A stretch of 64,000 nt of DNA from Streptomyces sp. SN-593. GTDB lineage: Bacteria > Actinomycetota > Actinomycetes > Streptomycetales > Streptomycetaceae. Location of the stretch: positions 1,302,001-1,366,000 of the forward strand of contig NZ_AP018365.1 in assembly GCF_016756395.1 (NCBI RefSeq), written 5' to 3'. The notes beneath the pieces are model-generated. The model made no database searches. It was not told the origin of the DNA and was given only the letters and a program-made list of their open reading frames with translations. The position numbers and the translations under genes are program-made. Shown here one piece after another: positions 1 to 8,414 of this stretch. How positions within the stretch are numbered: the first letter of the stretch is position 1; every line of letters starts with the position of its first letter.

Positions 1-295
1 AGACCAGCGACCGGGAGACCGTCAGCGGCGCGGGCGCGTCGATGAACGCGTCGGCGTACACGGCCGACGATCCCGCGTTGCCGAAGCGGAGCTGGAAGCC
101 CTGGACCGCGCAGGGCACCGGGTCCACATCCACGTGGTCCACGTCGGACCCGAGCGTGAGCTGCTGGGCGGCGGCGGCAGGTACGGCGGCGGGTGTCGCG
201 GCCGGTGCGGGGGCCGCCGCGCCGAACACCGCGAGCACCAGGGCGGAGGCGGCGACGGCGACCGCGCGCGCCACCATGTGGGACGTCTTCGGCAT
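1..295 (-). CDS. secreted protein, N-terminal part only (runs off window)
   Basis: The reading frame opens at ATG 295 and runs off the window edge, giving about 98 residues. The start MPKTSHMVARAVAVAASALV followed by Ala-rich sequence is a Sec-type signal peptide. The mature part (QQLTLGSDVDHVDVDPVPC...) is not a family I recognise. It begins 8 nt after the stop of the PhoD gene on the same strand, so the two are probably one transcript and both products act outside the membrane. A phosphate-scavenging partner is possible but only inferred from position. Confidence 0.65.
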   Translation of the reverse strand, partial: MPKTSHMVARAVAVAASALVLAVFGAAAPAPAATPAAVPAAAAQQLTLGSDVDHVDVDPVPCAVQGFQLRFGNAGSSAVYADAFIDAPAPLTVSRSLV

Positions 296-303
296 GGTCT
301 CCC

Positions 304-1902
304 CTACGCCGGGTTGAGGCCGGGGTTCCCGGCCTCCACGGTGAACTTCCTGATGGTGCTGATCGGCGCGCCGGTCCGGTCGATGTACGGCACCGCGCGG
401 TACGCCGCGTGCAGTTCGTGCGGGGTCAGCTCGACGACGATGTAGCCGCGCCGCTCGTTGACGAGTTTCAGGTGCGGGTTGTGGTCGAGGAAGTTCTGGC
501 CGTTGACCGAGACGTCCACGCCGTTGCCGCCGCTGCTGATCGAGGTGCCGACGAGTTCGACGCCGATGGTCGGCGAGTCGGGGTCGTCGAAGTCGCGCTT
601 CATGTCCATCGCGTACGCGGCGTGCACGTCACCGGTGACCACCACGGGGTTGCGGGCGGTCAGCCCCGCCAGGCCGTCGAGGAGGGCCGCCTGCTCGGCC
701 GCGTAGCCGTCCCAGGCGTCCATGTTGTAGGTGGGGGTGCCGCTCGCGTCCAGGTCCATCCTGCTCATCACGACCTGGTTGGCGAGCAGGTTCCAGGTGG
801 CGCGGGAGGCGCGCATGCCGTCGAGCAGCCAGCTCCGCTGCTGGGCGCCGGCGAAGGTGCGGGCCGGGTCGTCGCGGCCCGGGTTGTCCGGCTTCCACAG
901 GTCGCCGTCGGCCTGGTCGGAGCGGTACTGCCGGGTGTCGAGGACGTTGACCTCGGCGAGGCGGCCGAAGGTGAAGCGGCGGTAGAGCAGGTAGTCCGGG
1001 CCCTGCGGCGCGGGCGTGCGCAGCGGCATGTGCTCCCAGTAGGCGCGGTAGGCGCTGGCCCGGCGGACCGTGAAGTCCTCGACCGGGTCGAGGGCCTTGG
1101 AGTACACGCCGGCGTAGTTGTCCTGCACCTCGTGGTCGTCCCAGGTGCCGATCCACGGCGTGTTCTGGTGGGCGGCGCGCAGGTCGGGGTCGGACTTGTA
1201 CAGCGCGTACTGGAGCCGGTAGCGGTCGAGGGTGTCGGCCTCGGTGCGGAACTGGTCGGGCACCGGGTCGGCGGTGTTGCGCAGGCCGCCGGCGGCGGAG
1301 ATCCCGTACTCGTAGATGTAGTCGCCGACGAACAGCACCGCGTCCACCTCCTCGGCGGCGAGGTGGGCGTGCGCGGTGTAGTAGCCGTCCGGCCAGGACT
1401 GGCAGGAGGCCACGGCGAAGGTGAGCCGGTCCGGGCGGTCCCCGGGCGCGGGCGCGGTCCTGGTCCGGCCGACCGGGCTGAGGTGGCCGTCGATCCTGAA
1501 CCGGTACCAGTAGTGGCGGGCGGGCCGCAGCCCCCGCACGTCGACGTGCACGCTGTAGCTGTACTCGGGTTGCGCGGTCGCGGTGCCCGAGCGCACCACC
1601 TGCCGGAACCGCTCGTCGGCGGCGACCTGCCACTCCACCCGCACCGCCTGGTAGGGCATGCCGCCCAGCGGTTCGTACGGCTGCGGGGCGAGCCGGGTCC
1701 AGATCACCACCGCGTCCGGCAGCGGGTCGCCGGAGGCGACGCCGAGGGTGAACGGGTCGCCGGGCAGCGGGGTGGCGGCGCCCGCCGATGCCGCGTGCGC
1801 CACGTTGACGCCGAAGGCGAGCGCGGTCGCCGCGCCCGTCACCGTGAGGAACCGCCGTCTGGTGTGCCGTGCCGCCTGCCGTGGGAACTCGTCGGATGTC
1901 AC
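304..1902 (-). CDS. phoD: PhoD family alkaline phosphatase/phosphodiesterase (Tat substrate)
   Basis: Secreted metal-dependent phosphomono/diesterase that releases phosphate from organic esters and teichoic-type polymers. I chose GTG 1902 (532 aa) because GGAAGGAG lies 8 nt upstream; longer versions add only Arg-rich noise. The N-terminus has a twin-arginine signal (RRRFLTV around residue 16-22) with a hydrophobic stretch ending in Ala-rich sequence. PhoD motifs follow: GDYIYEYG near residue 190, WDDHEVQDNYAG near 253 and TGDVHAAYA near 421, which supply the metal-binding Asp, Asn and His residues. Length and order match the family. The truncated secreted gene follows on the same strand. A PhoP box was not convincingly found. 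Confidence 0.93.
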   Translation of the reverse strand: MTSDEFPRQAARHTRRRFLTVTGAATALAFGVNVAHAASAGAATPLPGDPFTLGVASGDPLPDAVVIWTRLAPQPYEPLGGMPYQAVRVEWQVAADERFRQVVRSGTATAQPEYSYSVHVDVRGLRPARHYWYRFRIDGHLSPVGRTRTAPAPGDRPDRLTFAVASCQSWPDGYYTAHAHLAAEEVDAVLFVGDYIYEYGISAAGGLRNTADPVPDQFRTEADTLDRYRLQYALYKSDPDLRAAHQNTPWIGTWDDHEVQDNYAGVYSKALDPVEDFTVRRASAYRAYWEHMPLRTPAPQGPDYLLYRRFTFGRLAEVNVLDTRQYRSDQADGDLWKPDNPGRDDPARTFAGAQQRSWLLDGMRASRATWNLLANQVVMSRMDLDASGTPTYNMDAWDGYAAEQAALLDGLAGLTARNPVVVTGDVHAAYAMDMKRDFDDPDSPTIGVELVGTSISSGGNGVDVSVNGQNFLDHNPHLKLVNERRGYIVVELTPHELHAAYRAVPYIDRTGAPISTIRKFTVEAGNPGLNPA

Positions 1903-2104
1903 GCGTGGGGCTCCTTCCAACGTCCGGCGGCCGGCCCGGAGCCGGGTCGGCCGCCTGTCCATTAGCAAGGTGCCATATGGCGGCCGTACGACCAGTCGCC
2001 GAGCGGAAGATGTCTGGAATACGTCCGAACGCACCCGTTTCCGGCGCCGTTCGCGCAGCGCCGCCCGTGGAGGTTCACCCGGTCGCCCGCGCGGCGGTCC
2101 GCGA

Positions 2105-2142
2105 CGGTGCCGCCGGGTGCGTGGTCGCACCCGGCGGCACCG
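2105..2142 (-). terminator. 17-bp stem-loop after the GH87-like gene
   Basis: CGGTGCCGCCGGGTGCG (2105-2121), loop TGGT, then its exact complement (2126-2142). It lies 25 nt past the stop of the glucanase gene on the minus strand and before phoD. A perfect GC stem without a T tract is the usual actinomycete terminator form. Confidence 0.75.
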
Positions 2143-2166
2143 GGGAGGGCGTCGCGGAGCAGCCGG

Positions 2167-3939
2167 TCAGGACGCGAGGTCCGGGGTCGGCCACGGGCCA
2201 CAGAAGGGGGTGCCGTCGATGCCGGAGTTGCCGCCGCCGTCAGTGACCGCGAAGTTTCCGCCCTCGCAGTTGTAGACCGGCGAGGGGGCGCCGACGCCGG
2301 TGGCGGTGACGTTCGTGAACTTCGCGGCGCCGCCGGTCTGCTCCTGGAGCGCGAAGGTGCCGGTGCCGTCGATCGTGACGTCGTCGAGGCTGACGCCGCT
2401 GATGGTGCCCTCGACCCACTGCACGGCCTCGTACGGGCTCTGCTGGATGAGCGTGTCGGAGACGTTGATCGGGCCGGTGACGGCGCCCTGGCTGCCGTCG
2501 AACCACAGCGCACCCACGCCGAACTGCCAGTTCGGGTCGAGGCTGCCGTCCCGCACGAGCGTGTTGTCGCTGATCGTGGTGGTGCCGACCGGCGTGGAGG
2601 TGAAGCGCTGGCCGACGTGGATGCCGCCGCCCTGGGCGAGTCCGGTGTCCTGGACCAGGTTGCCGGTGACGGTGTTGTCGTGGCCGCCGTAGATCGCGAT
2701 GCCGTTGGCCAGCGTCTGGAACTGGACGGTGTTGTTCGAGATCGTGTCGTTCGCGTCGGCGCCGAGCGCGGAGTCCGCCCAGGTGGCGATGCCGTCGTCA
2801 CCGGTGTTGCGGATGTCGCTGCCGGTCACGGTCGAGTTGGTCACCCCGCCGTGGAAGTTGATGCCGTCGGCGGTGGTGTCGCGGATGCGCATCCCGCTGA
2901 AGGTCAGCTTGTCCATCGGGCCGTCCATCCAGGCCCCGACCTTCATGTGGTCGATCCACACGTCCGCGACCGACGAGTCGCTCATCGCGCCGCCGATCCC
3001 GTTCACCTGCGCGTTGTCGTCCCGCTCCTGCACGTCGCCGAAGATCGCGAAGTCCTTCAGGTGGACGTTCGTACTGGGTGACGGCGCGGAGTTGCCGTAG
3101 AAGCCGGGGGCGGCGCCGGTGACGGTGGAGTACCACATGCCCGCGCCCGCGACGGTGACGTCGTTGACGGCGATGTGTCCGGGGACCTTGAAGGTGCCCG
3201 GCGGTATCCACACGGTGCCGCCCGAACCGGCCGCGGCGATCGCGGCGTCGAACGCCTCGGTCGAGTCGGCCGCGCCGGTGGGATCGGCACCCTCGTCCAC
3301 CACCGACACGGACCCCGAGGGCTGGGCCTGTGCCGCGGCGACCTGCTCGAAGTCGGCGGAGTCCAGGGTGTAGGAGGAGGCGGTGTCGCCGGCGTCGACC
3401 TGGAACGTGAAGGTGGTGCCGGCCGGGTAGGTCTGGCCGAACAGCCGGTGCGCCTCGTCGTAGAAGTGGTGCTGGTTGGTGCCCGGCGCGTTGGTGAACG
3501 GGTAGCTGCCGTAGTACCAGGAGTAGGCGTTCGTCAGCGTGAAGTCCGGCTGCTTCGTGCCGTCGACGTACAGCGACAGCGGCGCGGTGTACACCGAACC
3601 GCTCGCGGTGTCGGGGATGCTGTAGCGGAAGTCGATCGAGTTCGTCGCCACCGGCGTGGTGAAGGTGACGTACTTCCCGGAGCCCTGGAGCGTCACCGCC
3701 TTGCGCTGCGACGCCTCGTCGGCGAGGTTGCCCGCGGCGTAACTCGGGCCGATCACGGTGCCGTTGGTGGCGGAGTTCTCCGCCTGCACCTCGGTGTAGG
3801 GGAGGTTCGCGCCACTGCCGCCGGTGGCGGCGGCCGCCGCCGGCGGGGCGTTCAGCGCGAGGGCGCCCGCCGAGGCGAGCAGCGCGGCGCAGCCGCCGAG
3901 GGCGGCCGTCCGCCGGAGATGTCGAAGGGGTCGGGACAT
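2167..3939 (-). CDS. secreted CBM35-like plus beta-helix glycosidase, GH87 alpha-1,3-glucanase-like (mycodextranase)
   Basis: ATG 3939 follows AAAGGAG and gives 590 aa. Residues 1-40 are a signal peptide (MSRPLRHLRRT then a hydrophobic core, ending AAAA). Residues about 45-195 resemble a CBM6/35 beta-sandwich (TEVQAENSATNG...GKYVTF). From about 205 (DEGADPTGAADSTEAFDAAI) the protein is a pectate-lyase-type right-handed beta-helix. The Asp in ADGINFHGG and the pair in GDDGIATW are 23 and 24 residues apart, the spacing I recall for the catalytic Asp triad of GH87 alpha-1,3-glucanases. The likely substrate is alpha-1,3-glucan of fungal walls or bacterial polymers. A different polysaccharide hydrolase of the same fold is the alternative. 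A LacI-type operator lies upstream. Confidence 0.75.
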   Translation of the reverse strand: MSRPLRHLRRTAALGGCAALLASAGALALNAPPAAAAATGGSGANLPYTEVQAENSATNGTVIGPSYAAGNLADEASQRKAVTLQGSGKYVTFTTPVATNSIDFRYSIPDTASGSVYTAPLSLYVDGTKQPDFTLTNAYSWYYGSYPFTNAPGTNQHHFYDEAHRLFGQTYPAGTTFTFQVDAGDTASSYTLDSADFEQVAAAQAQPSGSVSVVDEGADPTGAADSTEAFDAAIAAAGSGGTVWIPPGTFKVPGHIAVNDVTVAGAGMWYSTVTGAAPGFYGNSAPSPSTNVHLKDFAIFGDVQERDDNAQVNGIGGAMSDSSVADVWIDHMKVGAWMDGPMDKLTFSGMRIRDTTADGINFHGGVTNSTVTGSDIRNTGDDGIATWADSALGADANDTISNNTVQFQTLANGIAIYGGHDNTVTGNLVQDTGLAQGGGIHVGQRFTSTPVGTTTISDNTLVRDGSLDPNWQFGVGALWFDGSQGAVTGPINVSDTLIQQSPYEAVQWVEGTISGVSLDDVTIDGTGTFALQEQTGGAAKFTNVTATGVGAPSPVYNCEGGNFAVTDGGGNSGIDGTPFCGPWPTPDLAS

Positions 3940-4336
3940 GTGTTGCTCCTTTCCGCACACCGCCCGGGCCTGTTCCCCACCGGCCGCACCACGCGCCCGC
4001 CTCGGGACGGCGGGCAGGGTGGGACGCACGTGGCCAGTGGGGGTGGGGGGACTGGTGTGGTGTGGGTCACGACGCAGAGGACCGTAACCCGTCGGATACG
4101 GAGCCGCAATATACGAATCCATTTTCGTTGATTCCTTGCAGTCTTCTGCAAGAGTCGGTGTGCCGGATTCGGGTGAGGGTGTCGTGAGGCCCGCGTGCGC
4201 GGCCGTGCGGGAAGTGTGTGGGCCGCGTGCCGGCCTCCCCACCAGGCCGCCGCCCGGGTGGAATCGAGCAGGCCCGCGGCAGGCCCGCCGCCCCGCGGGG
4301 GGTCGGCCCCGGGACGGCGGTGTTACGTTGCCGCGC
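3940..4336. other. divergent promoter region, glucanase / pterin dehydratase
   Basis: No gene. Its middle (about 4105-4152) is markedly AT-richer than its surroundings and contains the 7-4-7 palindrome listed separately. The right edge has TACGTT 7 nt before ATG 4337, compatible with a leaderless start. Flanking parts are GC-rich and featureless. Confidence 0.6.
4135..4152. promoter_or_regulatory. perfect 7-4-7 palindrome CTTGCAG-TCTT-CTGCAAG
   Basis: Exact inverted repeat in the AT-rich part of the intergenic region, about 195 nt upstream of the glucanase start. CTTGCAG/CTGCAAG half sites resemble those recognised by the MalR/Reg1 branch of LacI regulators that control amylase and chitinase genes in Streptomyces. 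Assignment to that regulator is inference. Confidence 0.55.
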
Positions 4337-4987
4337 ATGGTCGAAAGCATCACACCGAGGCAGTTCCACGAAGCGGCCGGAGTCGATGACTGGCGGGTGC
4401 TCTTCGCGGGGGCGAGCGCGTATTTCCGCACCGGATCGTTCGCGCGCGGCGTGCGGTTCGTGGAGGCGATCGGCGCACTGGCCGACGCGGCCGACCACCA
4501 CCCGGACGTGGACCTGCGCTACCCGGGGGTGACGGTCCGTCTGACGACGCACGAGGTGGGCGGGTTGAGCCGGCGCGACGTCGAGCTGGCCCGGGCGATC
4601 TCGGCGGCAGCGCGGGAGTTGGACGCGCCGGCCGACCCGACGGCGCTGAAGTCCGTACAGGTCACGGTGGACGCGCTCGTCGGCTCGCGGGTGATGCCGT
4701 TCTGGCGCGCCCTGCTCGGCTACCGGGCGGAGGGCGACGAGGACCTGGTGGATCCGAACGGCGGCGAACCGCCGTTCTGGTTCCAGCCGATGGACGCCCC
4801 GCGCCCGGGGCGCAACCGGCTGCACATCGACGTCTCCGTCCCCCACGACCAGGCCGAGGAACGGATCGCCGCGGCCATCACCGCGGGCGGTCGCCTGCTG
4901 TCGGACACGCACGCCCCGGCGTGGTGGACCCTGGCCGACCCGGAGGGCAACGAGGCGGACGTGGCGACCTGGATGGGTCGCGACTGA
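4337..4987 (+). CDS. pterin-4a-carbinolamine dehydratase-like domain fused to VOC (glyoxalase-like) domain
   Basis: 216 aa from ATG 4337. Residues about 1-100 carry the PCD pattern with DHHPDVDLRYPGVTVRLTTHEVGGLS, containing the HHP and paired-His region of 4a-hydroxytetrahydrobiopterin dehydratase. Residues about 105-216 are a compact VOC-type domain (VTVDALVGSRVMPFW...GNEADVATW). This two-domain form is common in Streptomyces. The dehydratase half would recycle pterin cofactor; what the VOC half binds is unknown. There is no Shine-Dalgarno sequence, and TACGTT 7 nt before ATG suggests a leaderless mRNA. It stands alone, with a small GAGCTTG/CAAGCTC hairpin (4991-5008) just after the stop. 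Confidence 0.8.
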   Translation: MVESITPRQFHEAAGVDDWRVLFAGASAYFRTGSFARGVRFVEAIGALADAADHHPDVDLRYPGVTVRLTTHEVGGLSRRDVELARAISAAARELDAPADPTALKSVQVTVDALVGSRVMPFWRALLGYRAEGDEDLVDPNGGEPPFWFQPMDAPRPGRNRLHIDVSVPHDQAEERIAAAITAGGRLLSDTHAPAWWTLADPEGNEADVATWMGRD

Positions 4988-5741
4988 ACAGAGCTTGACG
5001 ACAAGCTCGGCAGCAGGCTCGGTGCAGGAGCACTGCGGGAGCCTTCCGGACGAGGGGAACGGCGTCCCTCCGGCGCGCCGCGGACCGCACGGCGCCGGGC
5101 CCACCCGCCGGGCGGCCGGCGGGCGAGGCGGGGCACGCGCATTCCATCCCTCCCCCACCGGAATTACCTTCCGCGATCATCCGCGCACGCTTGGCAGTTC
5201 CGTTCGGCTTATCGGCATAGTCATACGACAAATGACCGCACGATTACCCGGGGGCGCGGGTTCGCCCGCGCGGCGTTCCGCGCACAGGGATGAGCCGAAT
5301 TCGTGCAGCGGCGGCCAGATTCACCCCGGGCACCGCCGAATAGGCGTCAAGCATGCCCCATCTGTACGGGCGCGCGGCACCATGGGGCGTCCGGTCGTGC
5401 GCCGGCTCACGGAAGGCGTCCGGGCGCACCTGAGCGGGCGTTCGTCGCCTTCGGACGACGGCAACGGCCGCCCCCGCGCACCGCACATGCCGTTCGGTAT
5501 GCTTCTTGCCACCGGCTGACCCCGTGCTTTAGCGTTCAACGCGGGCCGGGTTGTGTCTCGTCACCGCAAACTGGGTATCCCCCTCATTCGGAGGCGCGGC
5601 ACAGTACGGGCCGCTCGGCTGTGCGGAGACGGGTACCGCGGAATTCCGCCGCCCCGTCCGCTCATCCGGGCGATCCGGGCTGCGCGGCGCGCGGCTGCGT
5701 GACCGGCCCACGACCGGCCGGTTCGGGGGAGGATGATCGTC
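4988..5741. other. intergenic region, no convincing gene
   Basis: Only a weak stem-loop (GAGCTTG-ACGA-CAAGCTC, 4991-5008) and, near the right end, the promoter region of the DUF397 gene. Open frames here lack coding character and start sites. Confidence 0.55.
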
Positions 5742-5939
5742 GTGTCCGACACACCCGCCGGATGGCGCAAGAGCAGCTTCAGTGGAAACGAGTACGAGTG
5801 CGTGGAAGTCGCTCTCCAAACGGACCAGGTGCGGGCTCGCGACTCGAAGGACCGCACCGGGCCCCAACTGGTGTTCGGGGCCCAGGCCTGGCGCGAGTTC
5901 GTCGCGGCCGTGGTGACCGGGCAGTTGGGCGCCCCGTGA
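5742..5939 (+). CDS. DUF397 domain protein
   Basis: 65 aa. I prefer GTG 5742 to ATG 5733, because GGGGGAGG at 5725-5732 is 9 nt from GTG but touches the ATG. The sequence VSDTPAGWRKSSFSGNEYECVEVA...RDSKDRTGPQLVFGAQAWREF is the classic DUF397 pattern (WRKSS(Y/F)S...CVEVA...VRDSK...L.F....W..F). DUF397 proteins usually sit beside an XRE/DUF5753 regulator and modulate it. Here the regulator is at 7083-7940, separated by two small membrane genes. The next gene on this strand starts 31 nt on and may be co-transcribed. Confidence 0.88.
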   Translation: MSDTPAGWRKSSFSGNEYECVEVALQTDQVRARDSKDRTGPQLVFGAQAWREFVAAVVTGQLGAP

Positions 5940-5970
5940 TGCTCCCGGCGAGCGGTGGAGAGGCGGACCC

Positions 5971-6465
5971 GTGGGCAGCACCGACGGCGAGGACGGCGTG
6001 AAGCACTCCCGTGCCCCCTTACCGTCCGCGCCCGGCGCGACCTGGCGGGGTTCGCGGCGCCGGCTGGCGCTGGCCGCACTGGGCACGGGCAGCGCCGCGT
6101 TCGTGCTGGTGGCCGCCGGTTCGGCGTCGCTGCTGGTGAGCGGGCGGGCGGCCCGGACCGCGGTGTGGCTGGCGACCGCGGTCGTGCTCACCGTCGTGCT
6201 CTGCCTCGGGGCGGTCGCGGCCCGGCGGGCCCGGGAGGGCCGTCGCGCCGATTCCCCTCCCCCGCCGGACGTCACCGCGCGGACGGCCCACCCGGCTCCC
6301 GTTCCCGCTCCGGCCCCTGATCCCGACGCGGGCCGCGACCCGGTCGCGGGCGGTCGTACGGACGCCGGACCGGCGCTTCTTCCGCCGGAGCAGCAGTGCG
6401 TCCCTCCGGCTCGACCGGCGTCGCCGCCGAGCCGCCGTCCGTCGACGGGGTGGTCGGCCCGCTGA
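5971..6465 (+). CDS. small two-TM membrane protein with Pro-rich tail
   Basis: GTG 5971, preceded by GGAG at about 5955, gives 164 aa. Residues about 30-55 (LALAALGTGSAAFVLVAAGS) and 62-85 (AVWLATAVVLTVVLCLGAVA) are hydrophobic segments followed by an Arg-rich stretch and a long Pro/Ala-rich tail. No family is recognised. Its last 194 nt overlap the 3' end of the opposing membrane gene, so one of the two tails may be wrong. It follows the DUF397 gene closely. Confidence 0.5.
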   Translation: MGSTDGEDGVKHSRAPLPSAPGATWRGSRRRLALAALGTGSAAFVLVAAGSASLLVSGRAARTAVWLATAVVLTVVLCLGAVAARRAREGRRADSPPPPDVTARTAHPAPVPAPAPDPDAGRDPVAGGRTDAGPALLPPEQQCVPPARPASPPSRRPSTGWSAR

Positions 6466-7030
6466 CCGCCTCCCCCGGACCACCGGCGGAAGCGGGGGCC
6501 GCCGAACCGTCCGTGCCCGAACGGGTGCCGTTCCGGCGGAACAGACCTCCGAGGGCGCGGGGGACCGACGGCCATCCCGCCCCCGCCGCGCACGCGGACA
6601 CCGCGACGGCGATGACCGCCGCCGCCACGGCCCCCGCGATCCGGCCGGGCGGGAGCATCGCGTAGTGGTACAGCGCGCCCACCAACGCCGTCATCGACAG
6701 GCCGCCGAGGACGACGTACTGGAGCAGCGCGACCAGGAGTGCGGTGCGGCGCCGCTGCTCGGCTCGGGACACCTCGACCCGCCGGACGGCCTCGGCGTCC
6801 GCCCGGGTGCGGAGTTCGTAGGCGGCCGTCTCGGCGCTCGTGCGCGTGAGCGACCGTTCGTGCTCGCGGTTCTTGAACTCCATGAACCGCTCGAAGCGCT
6901 CCGGGTCGTCCAGCGCGCTCAGCAGCACGTCGTTGTCCGTGGCGTGTCCGGCACCCGGGCAACCGGCACCGGACTCCTCGCCCGTACCGGCATCGCCCTC
7001 GGTGCCGCCGTTCTGCGCAGTACTCCGCAT
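6272..7030 (-). CDS. two-TM membrane protein with charged N-terminal helix
   Basis: ATG 7030, 252 aa. Residues about 32-95 are a charged, probably coiled-coil region (SALDDPERFERFMEFKNREHERSLTRTSAETAAYELRTRADAEAVRRVEV...). Then come two hydrophobic segments (TALLVALLQYVVLGGLSMTALVGALYHY and GRIAGAVAAAVIAVAVSACAAGAG) and a Pro/Ala/Glu tail. No known family. It lies 52 nt downstream of the XRE regulator gene on the same strand and converges on the other membrane gene. The ribosome site is weak (AGGTC). The soluble helix suggests an interaction partner; the role is unknown. Confidence 0.6.
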   Translation of the reverse strand: MRSTAQNGGTEGDAGTGEESGAGCPGAGHATDNDVLLSALDDPERFERFMEFKNREHERSLTRTSAETAAYELRTRADAEAVRRVEVSRAEQRRRTALLVALLQYVVLGGLSMTALVGALYHYAMLPPGRIAGAVAAAVIAVAVSACAAGAGWPSVPRALGGLFRRNGTRSGTDGSAAPASAGGPGEAVSGPTTPSTDGGSAATPVEPEGRTAAPAEEAPVRRPYDRPRPGRGPRRDQGPEREREPGGPSAR

Positions 7031-7082
7031 AGTCGGGACCTGGATCTTTCTCGATCTGCGGCAGGAAGCCGATCGCAGCCGG

Positions 7083-7940
7083 TCAGCTCCTGCCGATCTC
7101 CCCCTTGGCCCGCTCGATCAGCGCGCAGGCGTCCTGCCCGTGCAGCGCTCCGGCGGTGAGCGCCTCGAAGCACTCCTGGTAACGGGCCAGCAGCGAGAGG
7201 TCGTTGCCCGTGGTGACGCTGCCGGTGGCGTGCTCCAGGTAGAGCAGGTCGGCGTCGTCGCTGAAGCCCAGCAGGACGAAGCCGCCCATCGTGCTGTAGT
7301 GCGCGCCGAAGTCCAGCGGCAGGACCATGAGGTCCACCCGCGGGAACTCGGCCACCTCCAGCAGCCGGTCCAACTGCCCCCGCATCACCTCCGGACCGCC
7401 GATCCGGCGGCGCAGCGCGGCCTCGTCGATCACGAAGGAGAGGCCCGCCGTCCCGCCGGAGTCGAGCATGTGCTCCTGCCGCTCCGCGCGCAGCCGCGCC
7501 AGCCGCGCCGCGCGGGCGGGCTCGACGCGCGGGGCGAGCAGCGCCTCGGCGTAGCCGCAGGTCTGCACGTGCCCGGGCACGACGACCGGGTGGTAGACGG
7601 ACACGCCGTTCGCCGCGCCCTCCAGACCCAGGTACTGGCCGAACGACGCGGACAGCACGTCGTGGTACTTCGCCCACCAACTCGACTTCCTGCTCTCGCG
7701 GGCGGCCTCCACCAGCTCGTCCACCTGCTGCTGTTCGGTCACGCCGTACAGATGCGCCAGGGCCCGCGCGTCGGTGACCGAGACACCGACCTGCCCGGTC
7801 TCGATCCGGATCACCTTCGACGGCGACCAGTCCAGCGTCCTCGCCGCCTCGCGCTGCGTCAGGCCGGCGCGCTCCCGCGCCCTGCGCAGCTCCATCCGGA
7901 GTTTGCGCCGGGTCACGCTCGGGTCCACAGTTCGGGTCAT
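7083..7940 (-). CDS. XRE family regulator with DUF5753 domain (Scr1/BldB-partner type)
   Basis: ATG 7940 after GAAGGAG gives 285 aa. Residues about 10-75 form an XRE helix-turn-helix (LRRARERAGLTQREAARTLDWSPSKVIRIETG). Residues about 100-275 are DUF5753 (SSWWAKYHDVLSASFGQYLGLEG...). These regulators are paired with small DUF397 proteins in actinomycetes, and such pairs control development or antibiotic production in known cases. The DUF397 partner is at 5742-5939. DUF5753 has been suggested to sense a ligand or the partner. Identification is firm; its regulon is unknown. Confidence 0.93.
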   Translation of the reverse strand: MTRTVDPSVTRRKLRMELRRARERAGLTQREAARTLDWSPSKVIRIETGQVGVSVTDARALAHLYGVTEQQQVDELVEAARESRKSSWWAKYHDVLSASFGQYLGLEGAANGVSVYHPVVVPGHVQTCGYAEALLAPRVEPARAARLARLRAERQEHMLDSGGTAGLSFVIDEAALRRRIGGPEVMRGQLDRLLEVAEFPRVDLMVLPLDFGAHYSTMGGFVLLGFSDDADLLYLEHATGSVTTGNDLSLLARYQECFEALTAGALHGQDACALIERAKGEIGRS

Positions 7941-8411
7941 CTCACTCCTTCGGGCAACTCGCCGCGCATACAGTGATGTCAGCACACCTCGTGGCCAACT
8001 CGTCACTCTGCTAGGCGCATTGTGCGACTAGCTATTCGTCGCACTCTAGCCGACACATCCGTCACCGGACGCCCTACTCCCGCCCAGGACGGCATGAATC
8101 GGGGCGGCGGGGGCGTTCCGGTCCGACCCGGCGGCGGTACGGCGGCGGTACGGCGGCGGCGTGTACGGACAGGAGGGCGGCCGGCCCGGGACAGGTGCGG
8201 GCGGGCGACCCGGTGGACGGCACACGCGGGGCGGCCGGCGGGGAGAGGGCACGCGCGTCCGGCGCCCGCACTGCCGTGCGTCGCTCGGGGCAGCCCGTGC
8301 GGAGCAAAGGGGCGCCGCCTGCGCGCGGGCCACACGTGGCCCACCTCGGCGCCGGTGGTGGGGGGCGGGCGCCACCTGCGCGCGGGGGCCCGTGTGAGTT
8401 TCCTGAGTCAA
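7941..8411. other. intergenic region with short tandem repeats
   Basis: Holds the promoter of the XRE gene and, at 8130-8160, about 2.7 copies of an 11-bp unit GGCGGCGGTAC. No gene is supported. It ends where the IS110-family element begins. Confidence 0.5.
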
Positions 8412-8414
8412 CCT

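Noticed and set aside
193..1965. Long plus-strand frame opposite phoD
   Set aside because: Val/Gly/Arg-rich mirror of the phoD codons; no start context and no family resemblance.
2073..2079. GTTCACC as part of a PHO box for phoD
   Set aside because: A single unit on the strand opposite to the gene; no second repeat at 11-nt spacing.
3175..4131. Plus-strand frame opposite the glucanase gene
   Set aside because: Shadow of the glucanase codons and intergenic DNA; no domain.
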